NCBI RefSeq assembly: GCF_014205155.1
Contig: NZ_JACHMX010000001.1
Coordinates: forward strand, 434,001-498,000
Source: Amycolatopsis umgeniensis
Lineage (GTDB): Bacteria > Actinomycetota > Actinomycetes > Mycobacteriales > Pseudonocardiaceae
Length of the DNA stretch: 64,000 nucleotides
Reading direction: 5' to 3'
Position 1 is the stretch's first letter; each line of letters opens with the position of its first letter. The translations under genes were made by a program, and so were the position numbers. Below the pieces are notes generated by a model. It ran no database searches and had not been told where the DNA came from. It was given only the letters and a program-made list of their open reading frames with translations. Of the stretch, positions 17,737 to 28,904 are shown in pieces.

Positions 17737-18345
17737 GCGGGTGGTGGTCGCGCCGAGCACGCGCGACGCCATCCACGCCAGCGCGTCGGCGGTGCGGGCC
17801 GGGGTGTCCGACGGCTGCATGATGTGACTCAGCACCGTCCGGACGACGACGTCGATCGCGACGTCGAGCTGCTCGGCGTCCAACGGCGGGCCGTAGGCGC
17901 GGACACGGCCGCGCAGCATGATCGTCGCTTCGCCCAGCAGGCTGCCGGCCCGGACCGTCAGCAGCGGCAGCAACTCGGTGTCGGCGCCGTGCGTGGCCGA
18001 GACGATCGCGCGCAGCAGGAGGTTGTCGTCGGCGAGTTCGAGAACGCCGCGGACGGCGTCGTGGATCGCCTCGACGAGGTCGTCCGGATGCCGCTCGAAC
18101 GCATCCCGGACGACCGACAGGAACCGCGCGAGTTCGTGCGAGATCATCGCTTCGGCCAGCTGGGTCTTCGAGCCGAGTTCGTTGTAGACGGTCTGGCGGC
18201 TGACGCCGACGATCTCCGCGAGTCTGCTCATCGTCACCGAGGACCAGCCGGAACGCACGGTCAGTTCGATGGCCGACGCGACGATCGGCTGCCGGTACGG
18301 GCCACCCGTGACCGGCGTTGAGGGGGCCTCGCTCATGATCGTCAT
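17710..18345 (-). CDS. TetR-family repressor of the alkane operon (AlkX-like)
   Basis: 211 residues; HTH in residues 22-68 (VTMSRLAEIVGVSRQTVYNELGSKTQLAEAM), then a TetR ligand domain. Its ATG lies one base after the stop of the ferredoxin reductase gene, so it is the last cistron of the alkB operon. In Rhodococcus and Dietzia a TetR gene (alkX) at this position represses the alkB promoter and is released by fatty-acid products; the same is inferred here. The probable operator is the inverted repeat upstream of alkB. Confidence 0.85.
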   Translation of the reverse strand: MTIMSEAPSTPVTGGPYRQPIVASAIELTVRSGWSSVTMSRLAEIVGVSRQTVYNELGSKTQLAEAMISHELARFLSVVRDAFERHPDDLVEAIHDAVRGVLELADDNLLLRAIVSATHGADTELLPLLTVRAGSLLGEATIMLRGRVRAYGPPLDAEQLDVAIDVVVRTVLSHIMQPSDTPARTADALAWMASRVLGATTTRSLRHPSQD

Positions 18346-18346
18346 T

Positions 18347-19555
18347 CTAAGCCGCCGTGGCCGCGGCGAACGCCAGCGCCTCGGGCCACGGCGCCCGCCC
18401 GGCGATGTGGCGGCGGTACTTCATGATCTCGCGCGGCCGGTCGACGGTCAGCGCGCCGACGATCCGGTCCCTGCGCCGGTACAGCGCGGTGAACCCGCCG
18501 GAAGCCGGGACGGCGGTCACCACCTCGTCCGCGCGCGGGGTGCCGACGAACTGGATCCGGTGGCCGTACCAGTCCGACCAGAAGTACGGCACCGGCGCCA
18601 GCGCCCGCGCCGACTCCGGGGCGAATGCGTGACGAGCGGCCGCGGCACCCTGCTCCGCGGCGTTCGTCCAGTGCTCCAGCCGCATCAGTTCGCCGTCGAA
18701 CAGCGGGTTCTCGGCGTGCGCGACATCCCCGGCGGCGTACACGCCGGGCACACCCGTCGCGAGCGTGGCATCGCACACCACGCCGCCGTCGCGCTCGTGC
18801 AGCGGGACACCGCTCCCGGCCAGCCAGCCGGTGGCCGGGACGACGCCGATACCGGCGACCACCAGGTCCGCGGGCAGCACCTCGCCGCTCGCGAGCCGGA
18901 CACCGGTCACCACGCCGCCGTTGGCTTCCAAGCCGGTGACCGTCGTGGACAACCACAGTTCCGTGCCCGCCTCCCGGTGCAGCGAAGCGCACACCGCACC
19001 GGCCTCGGCCCCGACCGATCGGATGAGCGGGACGTCGAGCGCCTCGACGATCGTCGACGACAGACCGCGCTTCCGGGCGGCCGCGGCGACCTCCGAGCCG
19101 ATGAAACCCGCCCCGATCACCACCGTCCGCGCACCGCGGTCGAGCGCGGCCCGAACAGCCAGGGCGTCCTCTGCGGTCCTCAGCGTGTGGACCCCGGCGA
19201 TCCCCTCGCTCCCGGGCAGTCGCCGCGCGGTGGCGCCGGTCGCGATCACCAGCGCGTCGTAAGACACCGTCCGGCCGTCCACCGCCACCTCTCGCGCGGT
19301 GGTGTCGAGTCCGTCCGCGGGCGCGCCGAGCACCGGTTCGACGCCGAGCTCGTCACGCAACGCGGCCTCACTGTGGAACGGCTCGATCCGCCCGGGGCCT
19401 TCCGCGTCGAGGAACGCCTTCGACAGCGGAAGCCGGTCGTACGGCGGGTGGTCCTCCGCGCCGATCAGCACGATCCGCCCGCGGTACCCGTCCCGGCGCG
19501 CGGCTTCCACCGCACGCAGTCCGGCCAGCGAGGCTCCTACGACGACCAGTGTCAC
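18347..19555 (-). CDS. FAD/NAD(P)H-dependent rubredoxin/ferredoxin reductase
   Basis: 402 residues from GTG 19555. Two Rossmann dinucleotide sites: VVVGASLAGLRAVEAAR at the N-terminus for FAD and TVVIGAGFIGSEVAAAARKRG at about 144-160 for NAD(P)H; the FAD-binding GVPGVYAAGDVAH follows. C-terminal reductase domain includes YFWSDWYGHRIQFVG. This is the AlkT/ThcD/CamA-type reductase that passes electrons from NAD(P)H to small iron proteins. It starts 2 bp after the ferredoxin stop, so it supplies the AlkB-rubredoxin fusion and/or the ferredoxin. Confidence 0.9.
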   Translation of the reverse strand: MTLVVVGASLAGLRAVEAARRDGYRGRIVLIGAEDHPPYDRLPLSKAFLDAEGPGRIEPFHSEAALRDELGVEPVLGAPADGLDTTAREVAVDGRTVSYDALVIATGATARRLPGSEGIAGVHTLRTAEDALAVRAALDRGARTVVIGAGFIGSEVAAAARKRGLSSTIVEALDVPLIRSVGAEAGAVCASLHREAGTELWLSTTVTGLEANGGVVTGVRLASGEVLPADLVVAGIGVVPATGWLAGSGVPLHERDGGVVCDATLATGVPGVYAAGDVAHAENPLFDGELMRLEHWTNAAEQGAAAARHAFAPESARALAPVPYFWSDWYGHRIQFVGTPRADEVVTAVPASGGFTALYRRRDRIVGALTVDRPREIMKYRRHIAGRAPWPEALAFAAATAA

Positions 19556-19557
19556 GA

Positions 19558-19752
19558 TCAGTCCCGCAGCTTCAGCGCGAGGACCGGGCAGGCGTCGACA
19601 GCGGCCGACAGATCCTGCCGGTATTCCTCGCCGGGCCGCTCGTCGAGTACCACGACCGTGCCGTCGTCACCGACCTCGAAGAAGTCGGGCGCCATCGCCT
19701 CGCACATGCCCAGCCCGTCGCATTTCGCGCGGTCCGCCTCGATCTTCATCAT
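19558..19752 (-). CDS. Small [3Fe-4S]-type ferredoxin
   Basis: 64 residues. Cys11 and Cys17 (CDGLGMC) and Cys55-Pro56 (DACPVLAL) fit the three-cysteine CxxxxxC...CP pattern of ferredoxins that serve actinobacterial P450s; the second cysteine of a 4Fe-4S motif is replaced by Leu14. ATG 19752 overlaps the alkB stop (ATGA), showing translational coupling; a longer frame into alkB was rejected. Its presence beside an AlkB that already carries a rubredoxin domain is notable. Confidence 0.88.
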   Translation of the reverse strand: MMKIEADRAKCDGLGMCEAMAPDFFEVGDDGTVVVLDERPGEEYRQDLSAAVDACPVLALKLRD

Positions 19753-21149
19753 GCTCCGACCCTTCCCGGTGCCACGAAATCGACCTTCTCCCGCACCCCG
19801 CAGTCCGGGCAGCACCACGAATCCGGGATCGCCGACCACGGTGTTCCGGCGGGGAAACCTTCGCGCGGGTCGCCGAGTGACTCGTCGTAGACGTAGCCGC
19901 AACCCGGGCACATCCCGCCTTCGGTCGCGTCGCCGTGTGTGTCGGAGGCGACCCGCGACGGCGCGGTGACGCGGGTGCCGTGGCGCGCCAGGATCTTGCC
20001 CCGCTTCGACGGCTGGATGTTGGCGCGCGAGATGTCGCCGTCGAAATGCGCGAGCACCCGCGGATCCATCACGCGACGCCAGACCGGCGGGAACAGCGCC
20101 AGCACGATCATTCCGGCGTATCCCGTCGGCAGAACCGGTGATTCCGCGAAATCGCGCAGCGTCTGGTAGCGGCGCGTCGGGTTCGCGTGGTGATCGCTGT
20201 GCCGCTGCAGGTGATACAGCAGGACGTTGGTGGCGATGTTGTTGGAATTCCAGCTGTGGCTGGGATCCACCCGTTCATAGCGCCGCCGGTTCGCCGGGCC
20301 GACCTTCTGCCGCCGCATACCGTAGTGCTCCATGTAGTTCACGACCTCCAGCAGCGAGAACCCGATCACCGCCTGGATCACCAGGTACGGCAGGATCCCC
20401 GGCCCCAGCCACACCGCCAGCGCCGCCCACAGCACCGCCGACATCAGCCAGGCGTTGAGCACGTCGTTGCCGATCCGGAACGGATGCCGGTCACGCCGGG
20501 CGTACCGTTTGCGCTCCAGCCCCCACGCGGATTTCAGCGAGCCGAACACCGTGCGCGGCCAGAACCGGTAGAAGCTCTCGCCGACCCGGCTGCTGGCCGG
20601 ATCCTCCGGGGTCGCCACCCGGACGTGGTGGCCGCGGTTGTGCTCGATGTAGAAGTGACCGTAGAAACTCTGCGCCAGCGCGATCTTCGACAGCCAGCGC
20701 TCGTGACTTTCTTTCTTGTGCCCGAGTTCGTGCGCGGTGTTGATGCCGATGCCGCCGATGCAACCGATCGAGATCGCCAGGCCGATCTTGTCCACAACGG
20801 ACAGATCGCCGCGCGAGATCAGCCAGAACGCGGCCACGAAACCCGCGTATTGGATGGGCAGGAACGCGAAGGTGATCCACCGGTAGTAGCGATCTTTTTC
20901 CAGCCGTTCGATGACGTCGTCCGGCGGGTTGTCGCGGTCCAGCCCGGCGATCAGGTCGATCAGCGGTACGACCACCAGGATCACGATCGGCCCGATCCAG
21001 AACCACACACCCCATCCGGTGGCCGCGTGCAGCCCGATGGCGAGGAACGCGAGCGAGGGGACCACCAGGCCGATCAACCACAGGTATCGCTTGCGGTCGG
21101 TCCACCGCTCGGTCGAGCCCTCCGGGATCGTGCCCGTCATCTCGCTCAT
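19749..21149 (-). CDS. alkB: Alkane 1-monooxygenase fused to rubredoxin
   Basis: 466 residues. Integral membrane diiron hydroxylase with six hydrophobic segments and the histidine boxes H140ELGH, E169HNRGHH and L314QRHSDHH, plus the AlkB signature NYMEHYG at 271-277. Residues 412-458 form a complete rubredoxin domain (C414PGC417G...C447PDC450G). The enzyme would hydroxylate medium- or long-chain n-alkanes at the terminal carbon, with its own rubredoxin delivering electrons. Such fusions are known in several actinobacteria. GGAGGAGGG at 21154-21162 drives ATG 21149. First gene of a four-gene operon. Confidence 0.95.
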   Translation of the reverse strand: MSEMTGTIPEGSTERWTDRKRYLWLIGLVVPSLAFLAIGLHAATGWGVWFWIGPIVILVVVPLIDLIAGLDRDNPPDDVIERLEKDRYYRWITFAFLPIQYAGFVAAFWLISRGDLSVVDKIGLAISIGCIGGIGINTAHELGHKKESHERWLSKIALAQSFYGHFYIEHNRGHHVRVATPEDPASSRVGESFYRFWPRTVFGSLKSAWGLERKRYARRDRHPFRIGNDVLNAWLMSAVLWAALAVWLGPGILPYLVIQAVIGFSLLEVVNYMEHYGMRRQKVGPANRRRYERVDPSHSWNSNNIATNVLLYHLQRHSDHHANPTRRYQTLRDFAESPVLPTGYAGMIVLALFPPVWRRVMDPRVLAHFDGDISRANIQPSKRGKILARHGTRVTAPSRVASDTHGDATEGGMCPGCGYVYDESLGDPREGFPAGTPWSAIPDSWCCPDCGVREKVDFVAPGRVGA

Positions 21150-21153
21150 CGCA

Positions 21154-21230
21154 CCCTCCTCCGCTGGCTGGGTTTACAAAACTGTAGGTGATGTACACCC
21201 GGTTTGACAAGTAGTCACTTTTTGTAAACC
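21154..21230 (-). promoter_or_regulatory. alkB promoter with inverted-repeat operator
   Basis: Read leftward: a -35 TTGTCA, an 18-base spacer and a -10 TACAGT (top-strand ACTGTA at 21181-21186), then the RBS. Flanking the promoter are inverted copies GGTTTACAAAA (21171-21181) and TTTTTGTAAACC (21219-21230), and TACA-aaac-TGTA overlaps the -10. Likely the binding region for the TetR product of the last gene in the operon. Confidence 0.6.
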
Positions 21231-21341
21231 TGCCGTTGCTTCATTTCGTGCGAGTTCGGCGATATCTTGTATTCGTAAGGAAACTTACTTAACTTGTGAC
21301 GACACGCCGCGATTCACTTCGTCCGCCCCGAAGGAGCGCGA

Positions 21342-22352
21342 ATGCCCCGATCACCTCGCCGGATCCGCCCCGCCGCCGTGGCCACCGTCGCCGCGGCCCT
21401 GCTGGTCCTGCCCGCCGCCACCGCCGACGCGAGCACCGTCGCGAGCAGCTCCTGGCCAGGCGGGTCCGCCGTCACGACCGTCGACGATTCGGACGTCCTC
21501 GGCGGCAACATGAGCGGATTGTCCTTCCAAGGCGCCGACGTCCTGTGGGCCGTGAAGAACGGCCCCGGCACGCTGTACCGCCTCGTGCGCAACGCCGGCA
21601 AATGGCAGCCGGACACGGCCAACGGCTGGTCGTCCGGCAAGGCGCTGCGCTACCGCAACGGCAAGGGCGACCCCGACGCCGAAGCCGTCGTCGCCACCCC
21701 GGACGGCGTGGTCACGGCCACCGAACGAGACGGTGACAACGACAAGAAGAGCGCGCTCAAGGTGCTCCGGTACGACGTCTCCGGCTCGGCCAAAACCCTC
21801 ACCGCCAAAGCCGAATGGAATCTGACCGCGGATCTGCCGAAGGTCTCGGCCAACGACGGTCTCGAAGCCGTGTCGTGGATCCCGGACACCGCGCTCACCG
21901 CGAAGGGGTTCGTGGACGAACGCACGAAGGCGCCGTACAACCCGGCCACCTACCCCGGCCACGGCACCGGCCTCTACCTCGTCGGTCTCGAGAGCAACGG
22001 GATGATCTACGCCTACGCCCTCGACCAGGCCGGCGAGAAGTACACCCGTGTCGCGAGTTTCAAGAGCGGCCTCGACTCGATCATGGAACTCGAGTACGAA
22101 GCTTCGACGAGCAAGCTGTGGGCGGTCTGCGACGACAACTGCAGCGGGAACTCGACGACGCTCTCGGTCAACCCGCAGGGCAAGTTCGCCGTGACCGACA
22201 CGTTCAACCGCCCGAGCGCGATGCCGAACTTGAACAACGAAGGCTTCGCCATCTCGCCGACCTGCGAACGCGGCGGCAAGCAGGTGGTCTGGGCCGACGA
22301 CGGGAACGAAGGGAGCCACGCGCTCCGCGCCGGCGCCCTTTACTGCGGCTGA
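21342..22352 (+). CDS. Secreted beta-propeller-like protein of unknown function
   Basis: 336 residues. Signal peptide about 1-30 (ends ATADAST). The body has repeated beta-strand patterns (LSFQGADVLWAVKN, DAEAVVATPDGVVTATERD, NDGLEAVSWIPD, IMELEYEASTSKLWAVCDD, NNEGFAI) resembling SdiA-regulated/esterase-like phytase propellers; two cysteine pairs near the end would be disulfides. GAAGGAG precedes ATG 21342. It is divergent from alkB, but nothing links its function to alkanes. A perfect hairpin ends the transcript. Confidence 0.7.
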   Translation: MPRSPRRIRPAAVATVAAALLVLPAATADASTVASSSWPGGSAVTTVDDSDVLGGNMSGLSFQGADVLWAVKNGPGTLYRLVRNAGKWQPDTANGWSSGKALRYRNGKGDPDAEAVVATPDGVVTATERDGDNDKKSALKVLRYDVSGSAKTLTAKAEWNLTADLPKVSANDGLEAVSWIPDTALTAKGFVDERTKAPYNPATYPGHGTGLYLVGLESNGMIYAYALDQAGEKYTRVASFKSGLDSIMELEYEASTSKLWAVCDDNCSGNSTTLSVNPQGKFAVTDTFNRPSAMPNLNNEGFAISPTCERGGKQVVWADDGNEGSHALRAGALYCG

Positions 22353-22360
22353 ACCGGTGT

Positions 22361-22393
22361 TTCCGGCGCGGATCCCCCGGGTCCGCGCCGGAA
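22361..22393 (+). terminator. Hairpin terminator
   Basis: TTCCGGCGCGGA (22361-22372) pairs exactly with TCCGCGCCGGAA (22382-22393), with a 9-base loop, 8 bp after the stop of the secreted propeller gene. Confidence 0.65.
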
Positions 22394-22451
22394 CCGCACT
22401 GCACCGATTTCGGCATTCGTCCCGTCCCGTTCCTGGGCTAGGTTTCCCCGC

Positions 22452-23348
22452 ATGAAATTCGCCTCCCTCGCCGTTCTCCCGGCTCTGGTCATCCCTCTCT
22501 TCCTGCCCTCGACGGCATCGGCGGGTGACGGCTGGGAATCGATCGGCGCCGGGATGACCTCCGGCGCCAGCGGCGTCGCCGTCCTCGCTCACGACGAAGA
22601 CCGGATCGACGCACTCGTGGTGCGGGACAACAAGAAGCCCGGCGAGAACCGGGCGGTCCGGGTGCGGCTCGATCGCGGCCAGGTGTCCAAGGTGGACCCG
22701 ATCGACTGGCCCGGCGAACTCCCCGTCGATCTGGAGGCGGCCGAAGCGGTACCGGGAAAGGCGGGTGAATTCATCGCGCTGGCCAGCGACGGCAAAGGCT
22801 TCCACATCAGGCTCGACGGCCGTCGGCTGAAAGTGCTCGGCGCCTTCCGGGTACCGAAAGGCGACCCGGATGACAATTACGAGGGTTTCGCGCTGAAAAA
22901 GGTGAATGACCGGTTGTTCGCGGTTTGGGCGGACCGGGGCCAGGACGCCCGTCCGGCCACGCTCCACTCAGCGGAGTTCTCGGTCTCCAAGCTGTCCTTC
23001 AAGAAGCCGAAGTCGATCCCGTTCCGCGTCGCGTACCCCACCGCCGACGTCCGGCACGCCTCCGACGTCGAGATCACCGCCGACGGCCGCGTCCTGATCT
23101 CGGCCGCCTCCGATCCCGGTGACGACGGCCCGTTCGACTCGGCCGTGTACGCGGCGGGCGTGCTCCGCTCCGACGGTTCGATCGCCCTCTCCCCCGTCCC
23201 GGCGAAGATCGGCGACTTCCCCGGTCACAAGATCGAGGCCATGACCTGCCTCTCGCGCTCGTGCGGCAGCCTGCTCTACGGAACCGACGACGAGGCCGCG
23301 GGCGGTAGGCTCCGGATCGCCATCGGCAACGACCCGGAGGACCAGTGA
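22452..23348 (+). CDS. Secreted protein of unknown function, paralogue-like to upstream gene
   Basis: 298 residues. Signal peptide 1-24 (ends STASAGD). Strand-rich with propeller-like motifs (DLEAAEAVPGKAGEFIALASDG, DNYEGFALKKVNDRLFAVWADRG, HASDVEITADGRVLISAASDPGDDG), recalling the preceding secreted protein, and a single Cys pair (MTCLSRSCGS). No catalytic motif recognised. Its last codons overlap the next gene (GTGA), so the two are coupled. Confidence 0.65.
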   Translation: MKFASLAVLPALVIPLFLPSTASAGDGWESIGAGMTSGASGVAVLAHDEDRIDALVVRDNKKPGENRAVRVRLDRGQVSKVDPIDWPGELPVDLEAAEAVPGKAGEFIALASDGKGFHIRLDGRRLKVLGAFRVPKGDPDDNYEGFALKKVNDRLFAVWADRGQDARPATLHSAEFSVSKLSFKKPKSIPFRVAYPTADVRHASDVEITADGRVLISAASDPGDDGPFDSAVYAAGVLRSDGSIALSPVPAKIGDFPGHKIEAMTCLSRSCGSLLYGTDDEAAGGRLRIAIGNDPEDQ

Positions 23349-23800
23349 CCAGCGAAGACCTGCGCGAGCGCCGCCACAAGATCATCGAAGAGCACATGGA
23401 CACGGAGGTGACCCAGGAGTTCGACCGCACGCTGGGCACCTTCAACGGCCATCCGCACTACGAGATCATGGCGACCGGGCAGATCTTCGACGGCGACGAG
23501 GAGGTCATGGGGTACTACCGCATGACCCGGACGGCGTTCCCGGACCAGCGGCACGACAACGTCCGCTACCACTACGCCGACGAGTCGGTCATCGTCGAGT
23601 TCGACCTGCTCGGCACCAACCTCGGCGAGTTCTACGGCCGCCCGCCCACCGGCAAGGCGTTCCGTGTCCCGATCATCGCGGTGTTCTTCTTCGACGGGGA
23701 CAGGATCACCAACGAGCGCGTCTACTTCGACGCCGCCAGCCTGATCACCCAGGCAGGGCACGCCGAACTGCTGACCCTGCTGGCCTCGGGCGACGTCTGA
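23345..23800 (+). CDS. SnoaL-like / NTF2-fold protein
   Basis: 151 residues from GTG 23345, overlapping the upstream stop by 4 bp. The pattern (long N-terminal helices, then FDGDEEVMGYYRMTRTAFPD, VIVEFDLLGTNLGEFYGRPPTGKAFRVPIIAVFFFDGDRITNERVYFD) is typical of SnoaL-like ester cyclase/nuclear-transport-factor-2 folds. These bind or isomerise small molecules; substrate unknown. Coupling to a secreted protein gene is odd because this protein has no signal peptide. Confidence 0.8.
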   Translation: MTSEDLRERRHKIIEEHMDTEVTQEFDRTLGTFNGHPHYEIMATGQIFDGDEEVMGYYRMTRTAFPDQRHDNVRYHYADESVIVEFDLLGTNLGEFYGRPPTGKAFRVPIIAVFFFDGDRITNERVYFDAASLITQAGHAELLTLLASGDV

Positions 23801-23820
23801 CCATCGGCCGGCATCAGCCG

Positions 23821-24576
23821 TCAGCCCTCGATACGTGAAAGGCCGAAAGCGGTGAGGAAACCGGCGACCGTGATCAGGCCGGTCCACAGATGCGCGTCGT
23901 CGAAGGCCTCGGGAATCATCGTGTCGGCGATCATGGCGAGGATCGCGCCGCCCGCGAGCGCGGTGATCACGGCGAGGACGGTGCCGGACGCGCCACCGAG
24001 GACGCCGTAGCCGAGCAGGGCCGCCACCCCGCTGATCACGGCGATACCGCTCCAGAGGGTGAAAACGTAACGCGGACTCCGGCCCGCCCGCTTCATCCCG
24101 GCCGCGCTGGACAGTCCTTCCGGGACATTGCTGATGAACACGGCCGCCACCGTCACGACACTGACACTCCCGCCGCCGAGCAGGCTGGTGCCGATCACCA
24201 TCGATTCGGGGACACCGTCCAACAGGGCACCGAGCGCGATGGCCGTACCGGAACCCGCCTGCTCGGTCTCGGACGGCTGTTGGCCACCCGAACGTTTGCG
24301 ATGACGGGCACCCCGCCGCGCGAGCACGATGTTGGCGAGGGTGTAGATCAGGGAACCGCCCAGTGCGCCGAGCGCGGTCGGCAGGAAGCCGCCTTTCTCG
24401 TGCGCCTCGGCGATCAGTTCGAACGAGACGGCGGAGATCAGCACGCCGCTGCCGAAGGCCATCACGCTCGCCACGGCCCTGCTCGGGATCCGGACCAGGA
24501 AGCCGACCATCGCCCCGAGCAGCAACGCCGACCCGGCCAGCAGGCCCCAGCCGCCCGCCGCCAGCAGGTCTCCCAC
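23821..24576 (-). CDS. ZIP-family divalent metal transporter
   Basis: 251 residues from GTG 24576 with AAGGGAG. About eight hydrophobic segments, a histidine/arginine-rich cytoplasmic loop (ARRGARHRKRSGG at about 87-99) and the ZIP metal-site signatures LLDGVPESMVIG and FISNVPEGLSSA. Predicted to move Zn(II), Fe(II) or Mn(II) into the cytosol. It lies just downstream of katG but is separated from it by a strong terminator hairpin, so it is probably transcribed on its own. Confidence 0.88.
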   Translation of the reverse strand: MGDLLAAGGWGLLAGSALLLGAMVGFLVRIPSRAVASVMAFGSGVLISAVSFELIAEAHEKGGFLPTALGALGGSLIYTLANIVLARRGARHRKRSGGQQPSETEQAGSGTAIALGALLDGVPESMVIGTSLLGGGSVSVVTVAAVFISNVPEGLSSAAGMKRAGRSPRYVFTLWSGIAVISGVAALLGYGVLGGASGTVLAVITALAGGAILAMIADTMIPEAFDDAHLWTGLITVAGFLTAFGLSRIEG

Positions 24577-24603
24577 GTCCGTCTCCCTTCGTCCGGCGGA
24601 AAC

Positions 24604-24640
24604 ACAGCGGGCCGGCCGCGAAACGCGGCCGGCCCGCTGT
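24604..24640 (-). terminator. katG terminator
   Basis: Perfect 17-bp stem (ACAGCGGGCCGGCCGCG / complement) with an AAA loop, followed on the minus strand by GTTTCC. Lies 21 bp beyond the katG stop. Confidence 0.8.
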
Positions 24641-24661
24641 CAAGCCAGGTTCAGGCTCGGA

Positions 24662-27378
<2,717 letters not shown>

Positions 27379-27428
27379 TTTCTGGAATGAATCAAGTTCG
27401 CGAATCCCGGGCGTGTCCGACGGCCTTC

Positions 27429-28886
27429 TCAGTCCTCGCGCGCCAGCAACTCACGCACCCGCTCCTGCAGCGCCTCCCTCGGATACGCGTTCACCTGGGC
27501 GCCCGCCATCCGCACCGGGTCACCGAAGAAGAAGTACTCGTACAGCGACTCCCGCCCGGCGAAGCTCGAGACCGACGCGTCGAACGCCAGCTTGAACAGC
27601 CGCGCGCGGTCCTTGGCCGGCAACGTGGCCGACTGGAGGTACGTGTCGATGTCGGGACGGCCGTCCGCGTCGAAATCCGCTTCCCCCGGCAGGGCCATGA
27701 GACCGGACGCGGAGAACTTGCGGATGATCTCGGTCAGCCGCGGCGAGACCTTCGTGGGGTACCAGTTCCGGGCGGCGTTGAGGACTTCCCACTTGGGCAG
27801 GAAGACGCCGTCCTCGCTCACCGTGCCGTCGGCCTCGGCCGCGCGCAGCACGGCCTTCTCGATCTCGACGTAGGAGATCAGCTCCGAAAGATCCTGCTGG
27901 ATGTGCTGGAACCCGCCGATGCCGATCGCGGCGGCGATCTCACTGGCGAGGCCGAGGTAGAACTCGGTCTTGGCCAGTGTGCGGGTGACGACCTGGTGGG
28001 TCATGAGCGCGCCGGCGCCGGTCTCGGAGTACCAGGCGTTGCACAGTTCCGGGTGGCCCAGCAGGAAGACCCGCTCGTTCGGGACGAACACGTCGTCGAA
28101 CACCACGACCGCGTCCATCTCCTCGAACCGGGAGGCGAGCGGCTCGTCGAAACGCGAGCGGCCGTGGTCGAGTCCGGCGCGGCAGAAGTACTTCAGCCCG
28201 GGCGCGTCGTTCGGGACGGCGAAAGCGTAGGAGTACGGAGCGTCCTCAGGCGTGCCTCGCAGCACCGTCGACGGGAACACGAGGAGTTCGTCGGCGATCG
28301 GTGCGATGGTGGCGAGCATCCGGGCACCGCGGATGACGATGCCGTCCTCCCGTTCCTCGACCACCTTCGCCGAAAGGTTGCCGCCACCCTGCTGGCTCCC
28401 GGAGACCGAACGGTTGACCTGCGGCGGGATCAAGGTGTGCGTCGCGAGGAGATCGTTCTCGCGCGCCATCTCGTAGTACTTCTCGATACGCTCGCCGAAG
28501 ACGGGATCGGCCTGGGAGAAGAACTTCTTCGCGGCCGAAAGCGCGGTGAGCGACGAGTTCATGTAGTCGCCGGTGCGGCCGAGGAAACCGTTCGAGTACT
28601 CCGCCCATACGGAGAAAGCGGCACGACGGCGCTTGAGGTCCTCCTCGGTACGCGGCACCAGGAACGAGGTGCCGACGCGCTCCCCCGTGGTCGGCGATTC
28701 GTAGGTGAGGACGTCGCGATGCGCCGGATCGTGCTGGAGGTCGAAAAGCTTCGCGTAGGTCAGCGCGTTGTTGCGGAACGCCGCGTGCTCGGCGACCTTC
28801 GAGGTCACCTTCTCGCCGTCGACGTACAACTCCGGCGTCATCGCGTTGAGCTTGTCGAGGTACTGCTGTCCGGTGCGGGCTCCCAT
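27429..28886 (-). CDS. hpaB: 4-hydroxyphenylacetate 3-monooxygenase, oxygenase component
   Basis: 485 residues. Flavin-dependent two-component monooxygenase of the HpaB family (GARTGQQYLDKLNAMTPELYVDGEKV at the N-terminus; NRSVSGSQQGG, LDHGRSRFDEPLASRFEEMDA and VFDDVFVPNERVF in the body). It uses FADH2 from the reductase to hydroxylate 4-hydroxyphenylacetate to homoprotocatechuate. AAGGAG precedes ATG 28886. It follows hpaC by 18 bp in one operon that is divergent from the IclR regulator. Confidence 0.93.
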   Translation of the reverse strand: MGARTGQQYLDKLNAMTPELYVDGEKVTSKVAEHAAFRNNALTYAKLFDLQHDPAHRDVLTYESPTTGERVGTSFLVPRTEEDLKRRRAAFSVWAEYSNGFLGRTGDYMNSSLTALSAAKKFFSQADPVFGERIEKYYEMARENDLLATHTLIPPQVNRSVSGSQQGGGNLSAKVVEEREDGIVIRGARMLATIAPIADELLVFPSTVLRGTPEDAPYSYAFAVPNDAPGLKYFCRAGLDHGRSRFDEPLASRFEEMDAVVVFDDVFVPNERVFLLGHPELCNAWYSETGAGALMTHQVVTRTLAKTEFYLGLASEIAAAIGIGGFQHIQQDLSELISYVEIEKAVLRAAEADGTVSEDGVFLPKWEVLNAARNWYPTKVSPRLTEIIRKFSASGLMALPGEADFDADGRPDIDTYLQSATLPAKDRARLFKLAFDASVSSFAGRESLYEYFFFGDPVRMAGAQVNAYPREALQERVRELLARED

Positions 28887-28904
28887 ATCAGGCTCCTTCT
28901 CTTG

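Noticed and set aside
18269..19969. 566-aa frame antisense to the reductase and ferredoxin
   Set aside because: No domains, Arg/Pro/Gly-rich, fully covered by conserved genes on the other strand.
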